Shown: positions 1-12,504, numbered from the stretch's first letter. The stretch is DNA of 64,000 nucleotides from Phycomyces nitens (GCA_022702545.1 JAHRBC010000003.1:2232001-2296000), one strand, 5' to 3'. Notes: generated by a model from the letters alone, not told the origin. Numbers and translations are program-made.

Positions 1-934
1 ATCATTTGTCCCAATTGCAATGGCTCCTGCTGTTGTATCCGAGAAATCTATCAGTGTCAGCGATACTGGTAGAATTATCCTGGTATGTTTAACTCAAATT
101 ATATATATAGACTAACCAAATTATATCCAGGGCCTCATTAAAGGCAAGATGTGGAAGAAGAACTTGGATTCAGATAACCCGGGTGTGATTGCTGAAAACA
201 ACAGCAGAAAAAGATGGAATGAGAACAAGCAGATTAATCATCCTGATAATGTCGCAATCATCAGTTACTTGAAGGAGTATATTCTTTCACAGCCTGAAGC
301 TTCTGGGTTTTGGCCTGATACAGTGGTAAATAAGATCAAGAACAATTACAAGCATTCCCACCGTAAAGCTTGTATGACACCCGAACAAGATGAGGCCAAA
401 AAGCAAAAAGGCCGATCTAACAGCAGGATTGCTGAGGTTTGTACAAAATGATTGATTTAAAATATTTTCAGTTTTCTCATATTATATTACATATAGATCC
501 TCCGGCGTCGAATTGCAACATACAAGAGCAACTGGAGGGTGATTGACAAAGACATGGGGGATAAGCCAGGCAACGCAGCTGAGATGGCTTATCTCCATGT
601 TCTTAAAAAGAAGTGATGTCAGATGGGGAGTCGGAGACAGAGGAGTTGGAGCCCGATTACAAGGTGCGTGTGTTGAATGTTGCTCGGCTGAGATGGAGAA
701 GTGATGAGGTAAATATCTAAAGTATATACTTGTAAAACAAGGATGCTAATAAAGGGAATATAGCTCAACAGACTCTTGTCAGTCATTGACCGAGTTGCAA
801 GAGTCTGTGACTCGGCAAAATTCCAGTCCAAGGCAAAGCCAAGAATGCCAAGGAGACAAAAAACAGAGAATCTTGTTCCCATCCCCTCTCACTTGTGTTC
901 CTCTCTCCCTTCTTGGGCATTTAGAGATGAATAA
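1..934 (+). pseudogene. Gene 1 of element B (TNPA-like accessory protein), 5'-truncated by window and frameshifted
   Basis: Exons are <1-82, 131-436, 497-708 and 764-934 (stop TAA), with GT/AG introns placed as in the intact copies at 4515 and 27653. The second exon is exactly 306 nt, as in A, H and N. The conserved exon 2 starts after GLIKGKMWKKN and includes the motif YILSQPEASGFWP. Exon 3 is 212 nt instead of 213: one base is missing after the LHVLKK codons, giving an in-frame TGA near 615, while the downstream frame (VLNVARLRWRSDE) is still conserved. Function is unknown; by position it may correspond to the second protein (TNPA) of plant CACTA elements, which is inference. Confidence 0.75.
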
Positions 935-3019
935 AACATTTTCGTAAATGACAAACGACTTATTTTTGGATTAATATAGAATATATAATGGGGTTAGATA
1001 AAAGTAAAAGTAAAAGTAAAAGGAAATAAAAATAAAAATAAAAATAAAAATAATAAATTAATAAGAGATCTTTCTGGGAAGAGGGACTACAAGTCTTTTT
1101 CTAATATCTCCGGTTGTTTTGTACTCCATGATTGCAACAGACATTAGGATACGATGTACTGGGAGGATACACTCGAAATCAAGAGGGTAGAAGGCATCTT
1201 CAACAATCTCAATTCCCTCAAATTCTCTACTCCTGTCTGATGTAGTTTTGAACCACTTTACAAAAGCAAAGGTATGCTGACTATTGTGGACATTTTCATG
1301 GTGCAGAGAAGAAACAACAGGGCTAAATGTATGAACAAATAGGTATTGAATCTCTCCAACATACGCGTACTCTACTCCAGTCTTGTTTTCAATAAAAATC
1401 GCTTGAATATACGATCCGCAATTCTCTTTACCATTGATGCCCTTGAATGTCTGGCCTAGGAGATTAACTGACTTCAGCTTTTCGAACCAGTCATTCACAA
1501 AAGCCGTGCCTTGCATTGTGTCTTTGCAGCTACGGATCTCATTGTCATTATACGCAACCTGGTAGTACTCAACCAAGCAATCATATTCTTCCTTTGGAAT
1601 CATTGCTTTTGATCACTTTTGCTGCATAGTTATAGGTAATGGAAGGGGCTCATTGCCTTGGACAGGTATATGTGGATTTTCAGCTGATTCAAGGAAGTCT
1701 GGGAGCGAGAATTGAATTTGAGTGTTTTGGACAGTTATTGTTGAATGCTTTTGATGGTCTGCATTTGTCAACTTGTACAAAATGTTGGCACAGGGAAAAC
1801 TTGGTTGGTGCTTCAAAATTGTATGGACATGATCATTCTTATAGGTCTCTTCCAGGAATTGTCTCATGTAGGTTGATTCGAACCCACTTCGCCTGTTTGT
1901 GTCTATGTTTTTTAAGATACTGTTGTACCTTTCGAAGCTAAAGAGCCAGTAACCATAGAACGGTCCAAAGTCATTGATTGTCTGGCGAAGGTGGAGGTGG
2001 AGGTGCATGTTTGGGGACAGAAGACTATGATCGTAAATCTCCTCGCATCCTTTACAGAACAGCTCAAGAGATGTGTGGCCTTGCTCGATCTCATTGTCAG
2101 AAACACTGGGCTTGGTAAGTAGACGGCATGCATTGACAAAATGCATCCAGTTTGAGAAGTGAAGGTCTGGAATTACGCCCTTTAACGCCACTGGAGAATA
2201 AACCAGGCACCACGATTTCCACTCGTCTGCCTTCATAAATGGAAACCCTTTTCCAATCTTCGTCTTAATCTGGGTATAATCGGCTGGCAACACCATCTTC
2301 TCCACCATCTTCTGCATGGCAACGAGACTCTTATCATTGATTACTCCATCTGCAACCCATCTCTCCATCATCCTCTTGGCAGTGCCTAAGAAAAGATTAT
2401 GCATTGGATCGATGATTGTGCAGCGGACAACATCAAAGTACTGGAGACGATGCAGTTTGGACCAGCGAACACCACTGGCAACTTCAAGGCGCTGCCTCTC
2501 AGCTTGAGTAGGTGCATTTCTCCAGACCTCAGCATCCTTACAATTATCATCTCTAGTGCGAAGGAGCCACTTTGAAGAATCAAATCCAGAATAATCAACA
2601 GAGTTCGTTCCAGCTAACCGATTGAACCGACGATTGCATTTGTGGCAGGCGTTTGTACTCATATGGGACGTAAATCCACATACTTTCCTTGCAGCAGGGA
2701 TGTCACAAGCGACCAGAAAGAGAGCGGCACGGACGGTTGCACCAGATGGGTATTGATGGGTCTTGATTTTGATACCCTGGTATAGCTCTTCCAATTCGTC
2801 TACAAGAGGTCTGAGATAATTGTTGATCTCTGATGTCTTCGCTTCTCTTGGCCCTGGCATTAATCTAACAAGGATAATGTTCTCCTTCTTGAACCGGATA
2901 TCTCGAGGAAGATTGTTAATGGCAAGGTATATGGCTCCACAAGAATATGTGACTCCATCGAATGGCTGGAACCAGTCAATGTTGAGGGTCAACATTAATG
3001 AACGGTCACTGTCAACAAA

Positions 3020-4514
3020 CACTGCAAAAAAATGTACGATTCCCAGACGTGATAGTAAGTGAAATCCCGAGGCAAATAAATAAAAAATCCTAGAATTAAA
3101 TAGAAATATTAACCTCCAGATATGAATGACGAGTCATATGAGATGTTGCAGTAATTCGGCAGATATAATGCTCTAGTTTTGGGCATGTCGGCTCATTAAC
3201 CTCAAGGAGGTACAGAACTGTAACTGAAAGTGTATATTTTATCTCTTTTCAGTATAACGTTACATGAATTATTATTTCAAGGTCAATAATAAGATCTATT
3301 TTTGACAGATCAAGATTCAACTTTCATTACTTTCCCTTGTCTATCCATTCAACTATCTTCCACCAGACATGTATTTATTGGCTGTTTAATATTTTTGAGG
3401 CTTTGAATACTTTCAATTGGTAATTTATTATATACTTCTTTATAATAGATTATGGCAAATAGTTTACGAATATGTTTTTATTGATAAAATTTTTTCTCAT
3501 AATATACAGCCTAGTAATTTGGTCTAGATTCATGGCTATAGCTATATTCACGGTATACTTATGTTTACCTTTTTAAAACATGGGTCGAGAGCATGGCCGA
3601 CTCTTTAACTACTGCTTTGAATGGCTGAAGTGGTTGACAGAACAGAGTAGATGGTCCATATCTTGAGAGCGAATTTTCAGGCGTACCAAACAGTATTTCA
3701 TGATAGATAATGATATAGCCATCAAAAAATGTGTACGCGTAATAGAAAAGATATCTATATTTTCTGTTAGAAAAGTAATAGGAATGACTGATTACTTATC
3801 AAGACAAACTGGTTTGTTGGGTATTCCATGTCTTTGTTAAAACGCGGCAATTTTGTTTAATATAAAGAGCTGATAGTAAAGACAGAATATATTAGTATTA
3901 ATAGTGATAAAATATTCAAACATACCAAGTACATTCCCTCCATTCAACTTCATCATTGTCATCTTTGGCCATTGCGATTGAAAGGAGTTGTTTTTGAATC
4001 TACAAGATGAAGATTACTGATTAGCAACAGCAATAAAAAATAGTGCGCCTATTTACCTTTTTCTTGTGTAAGCATGAATAAAAGTGACTATAGGACATCT
4101 TTTGGATAATTGAAAAAATGTTAAAGGTTGTTTTTAATTGCGTGAAAAATTTTCAAGTACTTACCAGAGAGTATAAAGAAAGTAAAAAGAAAAAAGAAAG
4201 AGAAAAAGGGAAAATCAGGAAAAAGAATCCACACACATTTTTAGATTATAATAAGCCCTAATAAATTATGAGAATAATGGGATTATGAAAACTGTGTGTC
4301 CACAAATTCATTTTATTTTGCTGTACTCCGAAAATATACTTTTTTTCAATATATAAATATAGTTTTTTTGACAAGTAATACTATTGTTCTTACCTGACAC
4401 TACACCCACTACTACAGCTTATTATGTAAGTCTATATATTCAAGGATATATATAATAAAAATATATTAATGTATGTATGATTATTATTTTATTTTAAAAA
4501 TATTTATTTAGAAA
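3020..4514 (-). other. Left region of A: splice-signal ladder, possible third gene, divergent from gene 1
   Basis: No long single-exon gene is present. Read on the minus strand, the stretch has several donor-like sites (complement of CTTACC at 4160-4165, TTTACC at 4052-4057, CATACC at 3920-3925) alternating with pyrimidine-rich acceptors. An open stretch covers about 3565-3790 (minus), with motifs YAYTFFDGYIIIYHEILFGT and SRYGPSTLFCQPLQPFKAVV, which look protein-like, but I could not join it in frame to an upstream exon. One donor that is GTAAGT in H is ATAAGT in A. On the plus strand, GTAAGT at 4426 and TTTAG at 4511 mark a 5'-UTR intron of gene 1. It may be a small gene or a non-coding spliced transcript. 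Confidence 0.3.
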
Positions 4515-5746
4515 ATGTCCCCAAACCAAGCAAACTCAGGACGCAAAGCCAGAGCAAATCCAGCTGCTCCAATTGACTGTGTTGTTGCTGGTCGTATCAG
4601 CCAGCGTGAGATTATGCCTAGATCTCCCAGTACTGGTGAGGGAAGTAGCCAAGGCAGGACAGAAATGGCTGCTATCCTTGAAGACTTGAGGTTCCTCAAG
4701 TCCAGAATGGGAATGGTCTACGACATCGCTGGCAAGACCAACAAGACCATGAGTACACTCATGGAAGCCCATGCCAGTGGTGTCCAGAGCCAGCTCCCTC
4801 TTGGCCAAGCTGGTTCCGTTGGAATGGTTCCTTCCGTTGGCCCCTCCAGCTCAATTAGTCCCAGTGATATGCGCGCGATTGTCTTGGTATGAATAGTATT
4901 ATTGTTTTGTAAAAAAATATTTTCTCACAAATTATATCCAGGAACTTATTGAGAATAAGATGTGGAAGAAAGACCTTGACTCCGAAGATCCTGCTCTGAT
5001 TGCTGAGAACGAAGGCAAGCAGAAATGGAATAAGGATGAGAGGATTGACCACCCAGACAATGTCAGGGTCATTAACTACATGAGAGACTACATTCTCTCA
5101 CAGCCTCGTGCTGCTGGTTTTTGGCCTGGCATGGTAGTGCAAAAACAAAAAAATAACTATAAGTACTACCATCGCGTTGCAAAGATGACTGAAGAGCAGT
5201 CTATTGCAAAGAAGAAAAAGGTTCGGGTCAACAGCAGGCTCGTCAAGGTTAGTATAAAGACAATATGATATTTTTGATTTAATCTGAAAATTTTTCTAGA
5301 TCCACTTGCGCAGGGTGGCGGTCTACAAGCGTCACTGGAGGGCAATTGACGAGGAGATGGGCCATAGGCCTGAAAACTCTGAGGAGATGGCCTATCTCCA
5401 TGTCCTCCAAAAGGATGTGATGTCTGATGGTGAGTCGGGCATGGAAGACGTTGCGCCTGGTATCACCATGCGTGTTCTCCATGTTGCTCGTCCCAGCTGG
5501 AGAAGCGATGAGGTAATTTATATTTCATAGAGTGATGTGCTGAGTGATGATAAAAGACTGATAAATTTAATATAGTTGAACCGGCTTCTGGAGGTCATTG
5601 ACCGTTTTTCAAGAGAGGATGACCTGAAACGGTCTGGACCAAAGACAAAGACAAGAATGCCCAGATGGCAAACATCAGTCAAGGAGATTCCTGCCCCAAG
5701 TCACCTGACTTTGAATTTGCCTGTCTGGACATTCAAAAATGAATAA
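4515..5746 (+). CDS. Gene 1 of element A: TNPA-like accessory protein, 353 aa, four exons
   Basis: Exons 4515-4886, 4942-5247, 5300-5512 and 5576-5746 join in frame (124+102+71+56 codons plus stop); every intron is phase 0 with GT/AG ends. I do not recognise a named domain. Residues 1-45 are low-complexity and basic or Ser/Pro-rich; residues about 50-80 (MAAILEDLRFLKSRMGMVYD) could form a coiled coil. The conserved core begins at KMWKKDLDSEDP, passes YILSQPRAAGFWPGM and a Lys-rich stretch (AKKKKVRVNSR), and ends at VARPSWRSDEV. The basic composition suits a DNA-binding partner of the transposase, as TNPA is in plant CACTA elements; that role is inference from position. The gene is convergent with the transposase, with about 95 bp between stop codons. 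Confidence 0.75.
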
Positions 5747-5841
5747 ATCTTTGTTTTTGTCTTTTTTACTTTTTAAACACATGATTTGCAAAACAACCTA
5801 TAAAATTATGATTAAAAACAAGAGAGATAAGATAAATATAT

Positions 5842-8800
5842 TTAGGCAAAAACCTTCCTAGGCAAAGGGATAACTAGTTTTTTGTTAATGTTACTACTAG
5901 ATTTATAATCCACAATTGCAACAGGCAGGAGAATCCGATGGACAGGAAGAATGCTTTGAAAGTCAAGAGCCGAGAATTCGTCCTTGTGAATCTCAATGCC
6001 TTCAGCCTCTCTGGTGGTGTCTGACGTAGTTTTGAACCAGTTCACAAAAGCAAAGGTGTGTTGACTGTTATAGGCATTTCCGCGATGTGAAGAAGAAACA
6101 GCAGGGCTAAATGCGTGAACAAATAGATACTGAATCTCTCCAACATACGCATACACTGCCTCGGTCTTTTCCTCAATAAACAGTGCTTGGATGTATGATC
6201 CTTTTTGATTTCTACCATTTTTTCCTTTGAACGTCTGGCCTAGAATACTGACGGACTTGAGCATTTCGATCCAGTCATTGACGAAAGCAGAGGAAGCCAT
6301 GGTGTCATTACAGCCTTTAATGGACCTGTCATGGTAGGCAACCTGGTAATATTCCACTAGGCAGTCGTATTTTGCCCTACTCATCATACTCATAGGCTTC
6401 TTCTTTAATGGCAGTGTAGATGGTGGCAAAGGCTCATTACCATGCACTGTTAGTGATGGGTCTTCAGCATATTTCACAAACTCAGGCAACGAAAAGGTAG
6501 GGAAACAATGCGAAAGTGTTTGCATGAGAGTAGTATCTGGCCCACTGGTAAACTTGCTGAAAACATCTGACAGATCATATCCATTTGCTGTGCTCAGAAA
6601 ACCACGAACAAAATCTGCCTTTCGTGTATCCTCAACAAAGCTTCTCATGTATGTGGCCTCGAATCCACTTTTCCTGTTGGTGTTGATATTCTTGAGTATA
6701 CTATTGTACCTCTCGAAACCAAAGAGCCAGTAGCCATAAACCGGACCAAAGTCCAGAACGGTTTCCCGAAGGTGAAGATGGAGGTGCATGTTGGGAGAGA
6801 GGAGGTCAGGCTCATATAGTTGCTCACAACCTTTGCCAAACTGCTCCAGATTGCGATGTGCATCTTCAATGTCATCTTCAGAAATACTTGGCTTGGTCAG
6901 AAAACGACAGGCATTTACAAAGAACATCCAGTTCTTGAACTTTTGTGGCGGCAGAACGTTCTTCAACACCACGGGAGAGTACACCAAGCACCACGACTTC
7001 CACTCGTCTGCCTTCATGAAGGGGAACCCCTTCCCAATCTTCGTCTTCAAAGCTGTGTAGTCTGCTGGCAACACCATCTTCTCTACCATCTTCTGCATGG
7101 CAACAAGACTCTTATCGTTGATTACTCCATCTGCAACCCATCTCTCCATCATCCTCTTGGCAGTGCCTAAGAAAAGATTATGCATTGGATCGATGATCGT
7201 GCAGCGGACAACGTCAAAGTACTGGATACGATGCAGTTCGGACCAGCGAACACCACTGGCAACTTCAAGGCGCTGCCTCTCAGCTTGAGTGGCTGCATTT
7301 CTCCAGACCTCAGCATCCTTACGATTATCATCTCTAGTGCGAAGGAGCCACTTTGAGAAGTCAAATCCAGAATAATCAACAGAGCTTGTGCCAGCTAAAC
7401 GAGTGAATTGACGATTGCATTTGTGACAGGCGTTCGTGCTTGTATGAGATGTGAACCCACATACTTTTCGTGCAGCAGGGATGTCACAAGCAACAACAAA
7501 GAGAGCAGCACGGATTCTCACTCCAGATGGGCATTTGTTGGTCTTGATAGTGATACCCAGGTACAATTCTTCTAATTCGTCAACAAGAGGCTTGAGATAG
7601 TGGTTGATTTCAGACGTCTTTGCTTCTTTAGGTCCAGGCATTAACCCAACAAGGATGACATTTTCCTTTTTGAATCTGATATTGCGAGGAAGGTTGTTGA
7701 CAGCGAAGTAAATGGCACCACACGAATATGACACACCATCGAATGGCTGGAACCAGTCAATATTCAGTGTCAACATTATAGAGCGGCTGTCATCAACAAA
7801 GAGGTCACCATTGATGTCTTTGAGACTGTTCCACATAGCACCATCATATACGTCAAACATAGTCTTTTCCACCTTGGGACCACGATTCCAAGAGTTGATC
7901 TGTGATTCAAAATCAGGCCGAGAAAAGAGAATCTGCAGAGAGTGTTTGACAGATTGGTACACATATGACTTCTTTGGGACAGATGACAAATTGGACTTGA
8001 ACAAGCCATGGCCACACAAGGCGTTGTTTTCAAACTTGTCAAAGGTACAGAAAAGAGGTGCACTATCATTCTCATAAATGCTGTGACATTCACCACATGC
8101 AACATACTTCTTGATGCCCTTTGTCAATGTATCCATTCCTGCCATGCTTTTGACACCAGAGACACTTGATCGGACTCAGAAAGAATCGCCAAAAAAATCC
8201 AAGATCTTGTTCACGATTGCAATCAAGATAATCGCGCCTTCATTGACTACGTAAAAGGAAATAAACAGGGCAAGAGCCTTGACTATAAAGCCGTGAATTA
8301 AACTCAATTCTGAGTTGAATTCTAGAAACATATTAATCAAAAAAAAGCATATTAATATATAATATTTATATAGATAGAGCGATTATCAGCTCAGATACTA
8401 TACAGACCTTCATCATCATTCATCTCGTCTTCACTTTCACTGTCAGAGTCAGAGTCAGAGTCACCAACTGAGCTACATTCATCCTCTGCACCAAAAATGG
8501 CATCAGACTCAGAGAGAGGTAGGTTTCTAATAGGTTCTTGTACCCCCTCATATTCTTCAACGGCGTTTTCCAAGTCTGCCCAGGTGTAATAAAAATTAAT
8601 TTAATAAAAAAACAATAAAATTTTAAGAAATCCTTACCACCAGACTCAAAATCCATGGCCTCTACATTGTCTACGGCCTCAAAGTATTGCTCTTCAGTAT
8701 CAACAATTTCTATTACTATTTAATTCAAAAACGTATTTATTATTAATTAAATAATTTTCAAATTAAAATATAAAATATATCTTACATCTACCACCGAAAA

Positions 8801-8936
8801 AACTGTTTTTGGCATCTTCTTTAAGCATATGACGCTTAAATGTTTGAGCTGTGAGAAAATCAAATCCACCCTCTTTGTTCTTGCAAATAGAACATCTGCA
8901 TTCTTTTGTTCTTGTAGATTTACGGATAGGAGCCAT
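5842..8936 (-). pseudogene. tnp2-family transposase of element A, one nonsense codon
   Basis: Exons on minus: 8786-8936, 8638-8715, 8408-8575 and 5842-8321, all introns phase 1. Exon 1 (50 codons) carries ECRCSICKNKEGGFD and QTFKRH, a Cys/His zinc-binding segment. Exon 3 has a Ser/Asp run (DSDSDSDSESEDE). The main exon begins with a hydrophobic stretch (ALALFISFYVV), then the Cys-rich CGECHSIYEN segment, LTLNIDWFQPFDG, ACDIPAARK, DPMHNLFLGTAKRM, HLHLRETVLDFGPVYGYWLF plus FERYN, and a C-terminal domain (YAYVGEIQYLFVHAF, then ILPVHRILL). An in-frame TGA at 8176-8178 (CGA in H) stops translation before the core; the remaining 767 codons are open, so loss is recent. It would act in the nucleus on the CACTGC ends of this family. 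Confidence 0.9.
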
Positions 8937-10583
8937 TGTTTAATAAATAATTGAAATGTTTTGGTTTAACAGTAAAGAAGATATATTCAGGTACAGTTTA
9001 TTTGATATACTTTGAGTTTAATAATTATTTTTGTCATGCTACACAATCACCTACACCCAATAAAATCCATCAAAAATATTTTTTCTCTCTGAACTCACAA
9101 AAAAGGGCCTGAGCTAGAAAATTGACCTTTATATCCCATACCTACTGTATCAAATACACATATGGGAATCGGGGGTATTTTTGCAGTGAAAGGGAATGCC
9201 ATTGATATCCAATACTTCATTCCACATTGAACCGTCGTATACATCGAACATCATGTCCTTTGCCTTTGGACCACGATTCCATGAACTGATATCATCTTCA
9301 AACTCAGGGCGGCCAAAGAACAGCTCCAGTGATTTCTTGATGGAGTGAAACACGTACGTTTTCTTTGGGATCCTAGATCCAGATTCGGACTTGAACAACG
9401 GAGTTCCACACAAGGAGTTTTTTCCAAACTTGTCAAACGAGCAGCAAGAAGGAGTGGAGTCATCGTTCTCATAAATGCTATGGCATTCACCACAAGCAAC
9501 ATACTTCTTTACACCGTTTGACAAGACGTCAAGACCAGCCAATTGTCTGAGGCCTTGAACACTCACAGGAAGACGGAATGGGTTGCAAAAGAATTCCAAG
9601 ACCTTGTTCACAATTGCAATTAAGACTACGGCACCTCCGTTAACAACATATAATGATATGAAGATGGCAATTGTAGTAACAATGAATCGGTGAATGAAAC
9701 CTAATTCTGAGACAGATTCTGAAGAATAGTCTATTTAAAATGAAAATATTATTAATCCATTATTTTCGTTTCAGGACAAGTATTATATTTAGTACTGTAC
9801 ATACCTTCATCATCAACAATCTCATCGTCACTTGAATCATTGCCATCTGATTCATCAGAAGCAGAGCAATTGTCATCCTCATCATCAAACAAAGTGTCGT
9901 TCTCAGAAAGAGGTAAGGTTCCTTTCTGAGATTGAGTGTCAGCATTGGTGCTGTCAACCGAATCTACTAAAAAGGAATATTATTATTAAACTCAAATTAA
10001 CAATCAAAAATAATATCTTTACCATTGAGATCATAATCCATATCATTGTCAGGACTACGGATATCAATCAATTCTTCATCTTGAGCTGTATCCATGGATA
10101 CAGTGTTTTCAACAGATTGCCTGGCCTCTATAATAAATTTATTATTATCTGAAATATAAATAAATATAATTATAATCTCTTACGTTTTTGTGCATTTAAA
10201 ATGCTTTGTGTTTCTTCATTTTTCATATGACGTTTGAAGGTCTGAATAGGTACCACGTCGTAGCCACCATGCTTCTTTTCGCAAACAGAGCATCTGCATT
10301 CTTTTGTAACTTTTGAGTTGCGGATTGGGGCCATTTTTAATAAAATATTTGCGTTTGGTTTAGCAGTAAAAGAGAGAAGTTCAAGGCACAGCTCATTTTA
10401 TTTATTTCTGAGTTGATAATGCTTTTTTATTTCTACACCGCCCATCAGAACCAATGAAACTGTCTAATAATTATTCAAGTACTTAATTTACAAAAAATGT
10501 CTGAATTACAATTTTATGTTTTCTGTGTCCTGGAATTCCCAGTTGCTGTATATATGAAAATTGGGGTCATTTTTGCAGTGTCA

Positions 10584-11208
10584 CATCCTACCTCAGAGAT
10601 CAGAAGGATTCTAAAGCGGTTCCCACAAGCGACCTTGGTAGGATGGTGAAGAACCACTTTCAGAACCAAGTGCGTGAATTCAGAGTCTCACCCGACAAGG
10701 CAGCATCCCGCCAAAGATCAGCCCGAAGACGCAGCCGAAAGGCAACTGTAGGTTTAAATACCGAACAAGTGTTGGTTTTTTATTTATTTATTTGATATTC
10801 TAATATACCATTGATACCTAGCTTCTCAAACGCCGAATCGTAACCTTCGGAAAGTATGGAGAAGAGATTACAAGGCTGATGAATGGGCGGGACTGTACAA
10901 AAGTCATCAGGGACATCACCATGTCTGACGATGAGACGGATACCAAGACTCAGGTCAAGGCATTCCGACCAAGCTGGAGGAACGATGAGGTATTACTATA
11001 TATAACATGGTTATTGTACTGAGGATGGTTTATTGATTGATTTTTATAAAAATAGCTCCAAAAATCCCTTGACCTTGTTGACACGTTTGCAGCAAAGAAC
11101 CTTCAAAAAAAGTCAAATAGCTTGCTCAAACGTGTCAGAACAGTGAAGACAGTGTGTGCCCCAGCTGCGCAACCAGTCCCTTTGCCCGAATGGGCTATTA
11201 AAAATTAA
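10584..11208 (+). pseudogene. Gene 1 of element C, 3' part (exons 2-4), interrupted by B
   Basis: Exon 2 remainder 10584-10747, exon 3 10822-10989 and exon 4 11056-11208 (TAA) join in frame with phase-0 introns, matching the exon borders of gene 1 in A, H and N. Exon 2 ends in a strongly basic stretch (SRQRSARRRSRKAT); exon 3 holds DITMSDDETD and the family signature FRPSWRNDEV; exon 4 starts LQKSLDLVDTF and ends LPEWAIKN. The 5' part lies left of element B, off-window. Sequence identity to A's gene 1 is low, but exon lengths, phases and the PSWR-(S/N)-DEV motif are conserved. Confidence 0.75.
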
Positions 11209-11570
11209 TAAAACAAATTTACTCTAAAAGTTTTATATATGTTAAGCTATATGAATACATGCTTTATAATGAAATGAAATGTAAAAGAATGCAATTATAA
11301 TTTACGGCATCTTTATATAAAAATCAATACAAATTGTATACATATACCATTTGAACATAATAAAGAAATGTTTGGATTTTATATTATGGATTTTGGACAT
11401 TGCATCATGTGAATTTGTATATGTTTATTCTAAAAACTTTTTAAAATACAAGTCACCACGGATAATTATCCAATCTTTTTTTAATGCGCCATGTTTACAA
11501 ATATATGCATATTAAAGTTTTATAATATAAATATACAAAATCAAAGAAGCAAATATTGATATTTTAATTT

Positions 11571-12382
11571 TTTTTTGTAGGGAGCCTTAGGCTCATAGTT
11601 TATTAGTGAGCCTCTACGCTTCAGGGCTATAGAGGGTCTCACGACTTGTTTTTGGGTTTTATGATTTTAAATTGTTTTCTAGTGTTATATGTTTTATAGG
11701 TTAGGTCAAAGGAGAAGGTTATATGTCAAGGTCGAGGTCAAGCTCGTTGGTAAGGCGATCGAGGAGTGAGGTGGTAGAGGAGAGGACAGTTGAGGTGACA
11801 AAGGGGACTTGGTTGAAAACAAACAGCCAGTGGTGACGCCAGATGGCTAGAAGAGTGCAGGCAAAGATAGAGGTGGGAGGGAGGATAGAGTTGATGGTGT
11901 TAGGAAGAGAGACAGAGAGAAAGCAAGACAACAAAGAGTCAGGGGTGAGGGGTTGCGCAAAATATCTAGTCCAGACCGAAGACCACACAGAGAACTTGGA
12001 GGGGCAGGCAAAGAGAAAGTGCTGTTGGGTGTTTTGAGGTGCAGAGCAAATGGGGCAAGTAGGATCCGGGAAGGCCAAGGGAATTCGGGAATGGAGGCGA
12101 GAGCGGCAAGGGAGTTTGTGGTGGAGGGCACGGAACCAAACGTTGCACGCACTGTGAGGGAGCGGCGAGGACCAAAAAGATCGCAGTTGGCGAGGGAGAG
12201 GGAGATTGTGACGAGGCTGTGTGGGATGGGGGTGAAACCCACAGAGGGAACGGAATTGAAGGGTAGACAAGCGTTCCCAAGGCAGGCCAGGAGCAAGGGC
12301 TACCAAGAAGGGTGTTACATCGACAGTGGAACCAGTGCGTTGGGGGAGTGAAGGAAAGCGAATGGCCAGAACATCAACAGGA
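11571..12382 (-). mobile_element. 5'-truncated non-LTR retrotransposon (LINE) fragment
   Basis: A 13-bp direct repeat GATATTTTAATTT flanks the fragment (11558-11570 and 12383-12395), the target duplication expected from target-primed reverse transcription. On the minus strand the 3' end is a short poly(A) (seen as T9 from 11571). The reading frame is open from the truncated 5' border to 11719. It encodes the C-terminal zinc knuckle of LINE reverse transcriptases: CPICSAPQNTQQHFLFACP fits C-x2-C-x(6-8)-H-x4-C, after an RxxLHxxLP-like segment and before a Trp-rich tail. Base composition is clearly more GC-rich than its surroundings. It lies between the convergent genes of element C. Confidence 0.8.
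11719..12382 (-). pseudogene. LINE ORF2 C-terminal fragment (zf-RVT-type zinc knuckle)
   Basis: About 220 codons are open from the truncation border through VDVTPFLVALAPGLPWERL to the stop at 11719. The central segment CNVWFRALHHKLPCRSRLH followed by the Cys/His knuckle is typical of the region after the RT domain in fungal and plant LINEs. There is no RT catalytic motif and no endonuclease, so it is a dead fragment. Confidence 0.7.
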
Positions 12383-12504
12383 GATATTTTAATTTAAACA
12401 TGGGTGTGTAATACACAAGATTATTTTATCCCAAGCAAACAAATATAAGGGCAATAGACAATATTTTAGTAGGGTATTTATTAATTTTATTTTATTTTTG
12501 TATT

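Larger units (their letters stand above)
3020..9188. mobile_element. CACTA/CMC DNA transposon A, complete, 6169 bp
   Basis: Left end CACTGCAAAAAAATGTACG at 3020; right end GGGTATTTTTGCAGTG ends at 9188. The terminal inverted repeats share CACTGCAAAAA and then GATTCCC at a similar offset. A 3-bp target duplication AAA flanks it (3017-3019 and 9189-9191), the size expected for CMC elements. Removing it restores the reading frame of B's transposase across GIPF/VDS, which proves the borders. It contains gene 1 on + (4515-5746), the tnp2 gene on - (5842-8936) and a 1.5-kb left region with splice signals on the minus strand. H (26157-32323) is a near-identical sister copy. Confidence 0.95.
1058..10334 (-). 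pseudogene. tnp2-family (Transposase_21) transposase of element B, split by insertion of A
   Basis: Exons on the minus strand: 10184-10334, 10023-10127, 9805-9963, 9192-9730, continuing at 1058-3019 once element A is disregarded. Exon 1 encodes a Cys/His zinc-binding stretch (ECRCSVCEKKHGGYD, then QTFKRH). The next exons are acidic (Asp/Ser-rich). The main exon holds the tnp2 core: CGECHSIYEN, then LTLNIDWFQPFDG, ACDIPAARKVCGF, DPMHNLFLGTAKRM and FERYNSILKN, followed by the C-terminal domain around YAYVGEIQYLFVHTF. Besides the 6.2-kb insertion, an in-frame TGA at 1613-1615 cuts off the last 185 or so residues. The first and second Asp and the Glu of FERYN are plausible DDE residues of this superfamily; that assignment is inference. 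Confidence 0.85.
1..10580. mobile_element. CACTA/CMC DNA transposon B (left end outside window), interrupted by A
   Basis: The right terminus reads CATTTTTGCAGTG and ends at 10580, so the inverted end is CACTGCAAAAATGACCCC, the same CACTGCAAAAA type as elements A and H. The left end lies before the window. B carries the two-gene CMC layout: gene 1 on + (1-934) and the tnp2 transposase on - (1058-10334), convergent. Element A sits inside the transposase gene (3020-9188). To the right of 10580 the sequence continues a coding exon of element C's gene 1, so B itself is inserted in C; the first 3 bp after it, TCA, are the likely target duplication, whose partner is off-window. Both B genes are disrupted, so B cannot move on its own. 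Confidence 0.85.

Noticed and set aside
11953..12351. Plus-strand ORF of 132 codons
   Set aside because: It is a shadow of the GC-rich LINE ORF on the minus strand.
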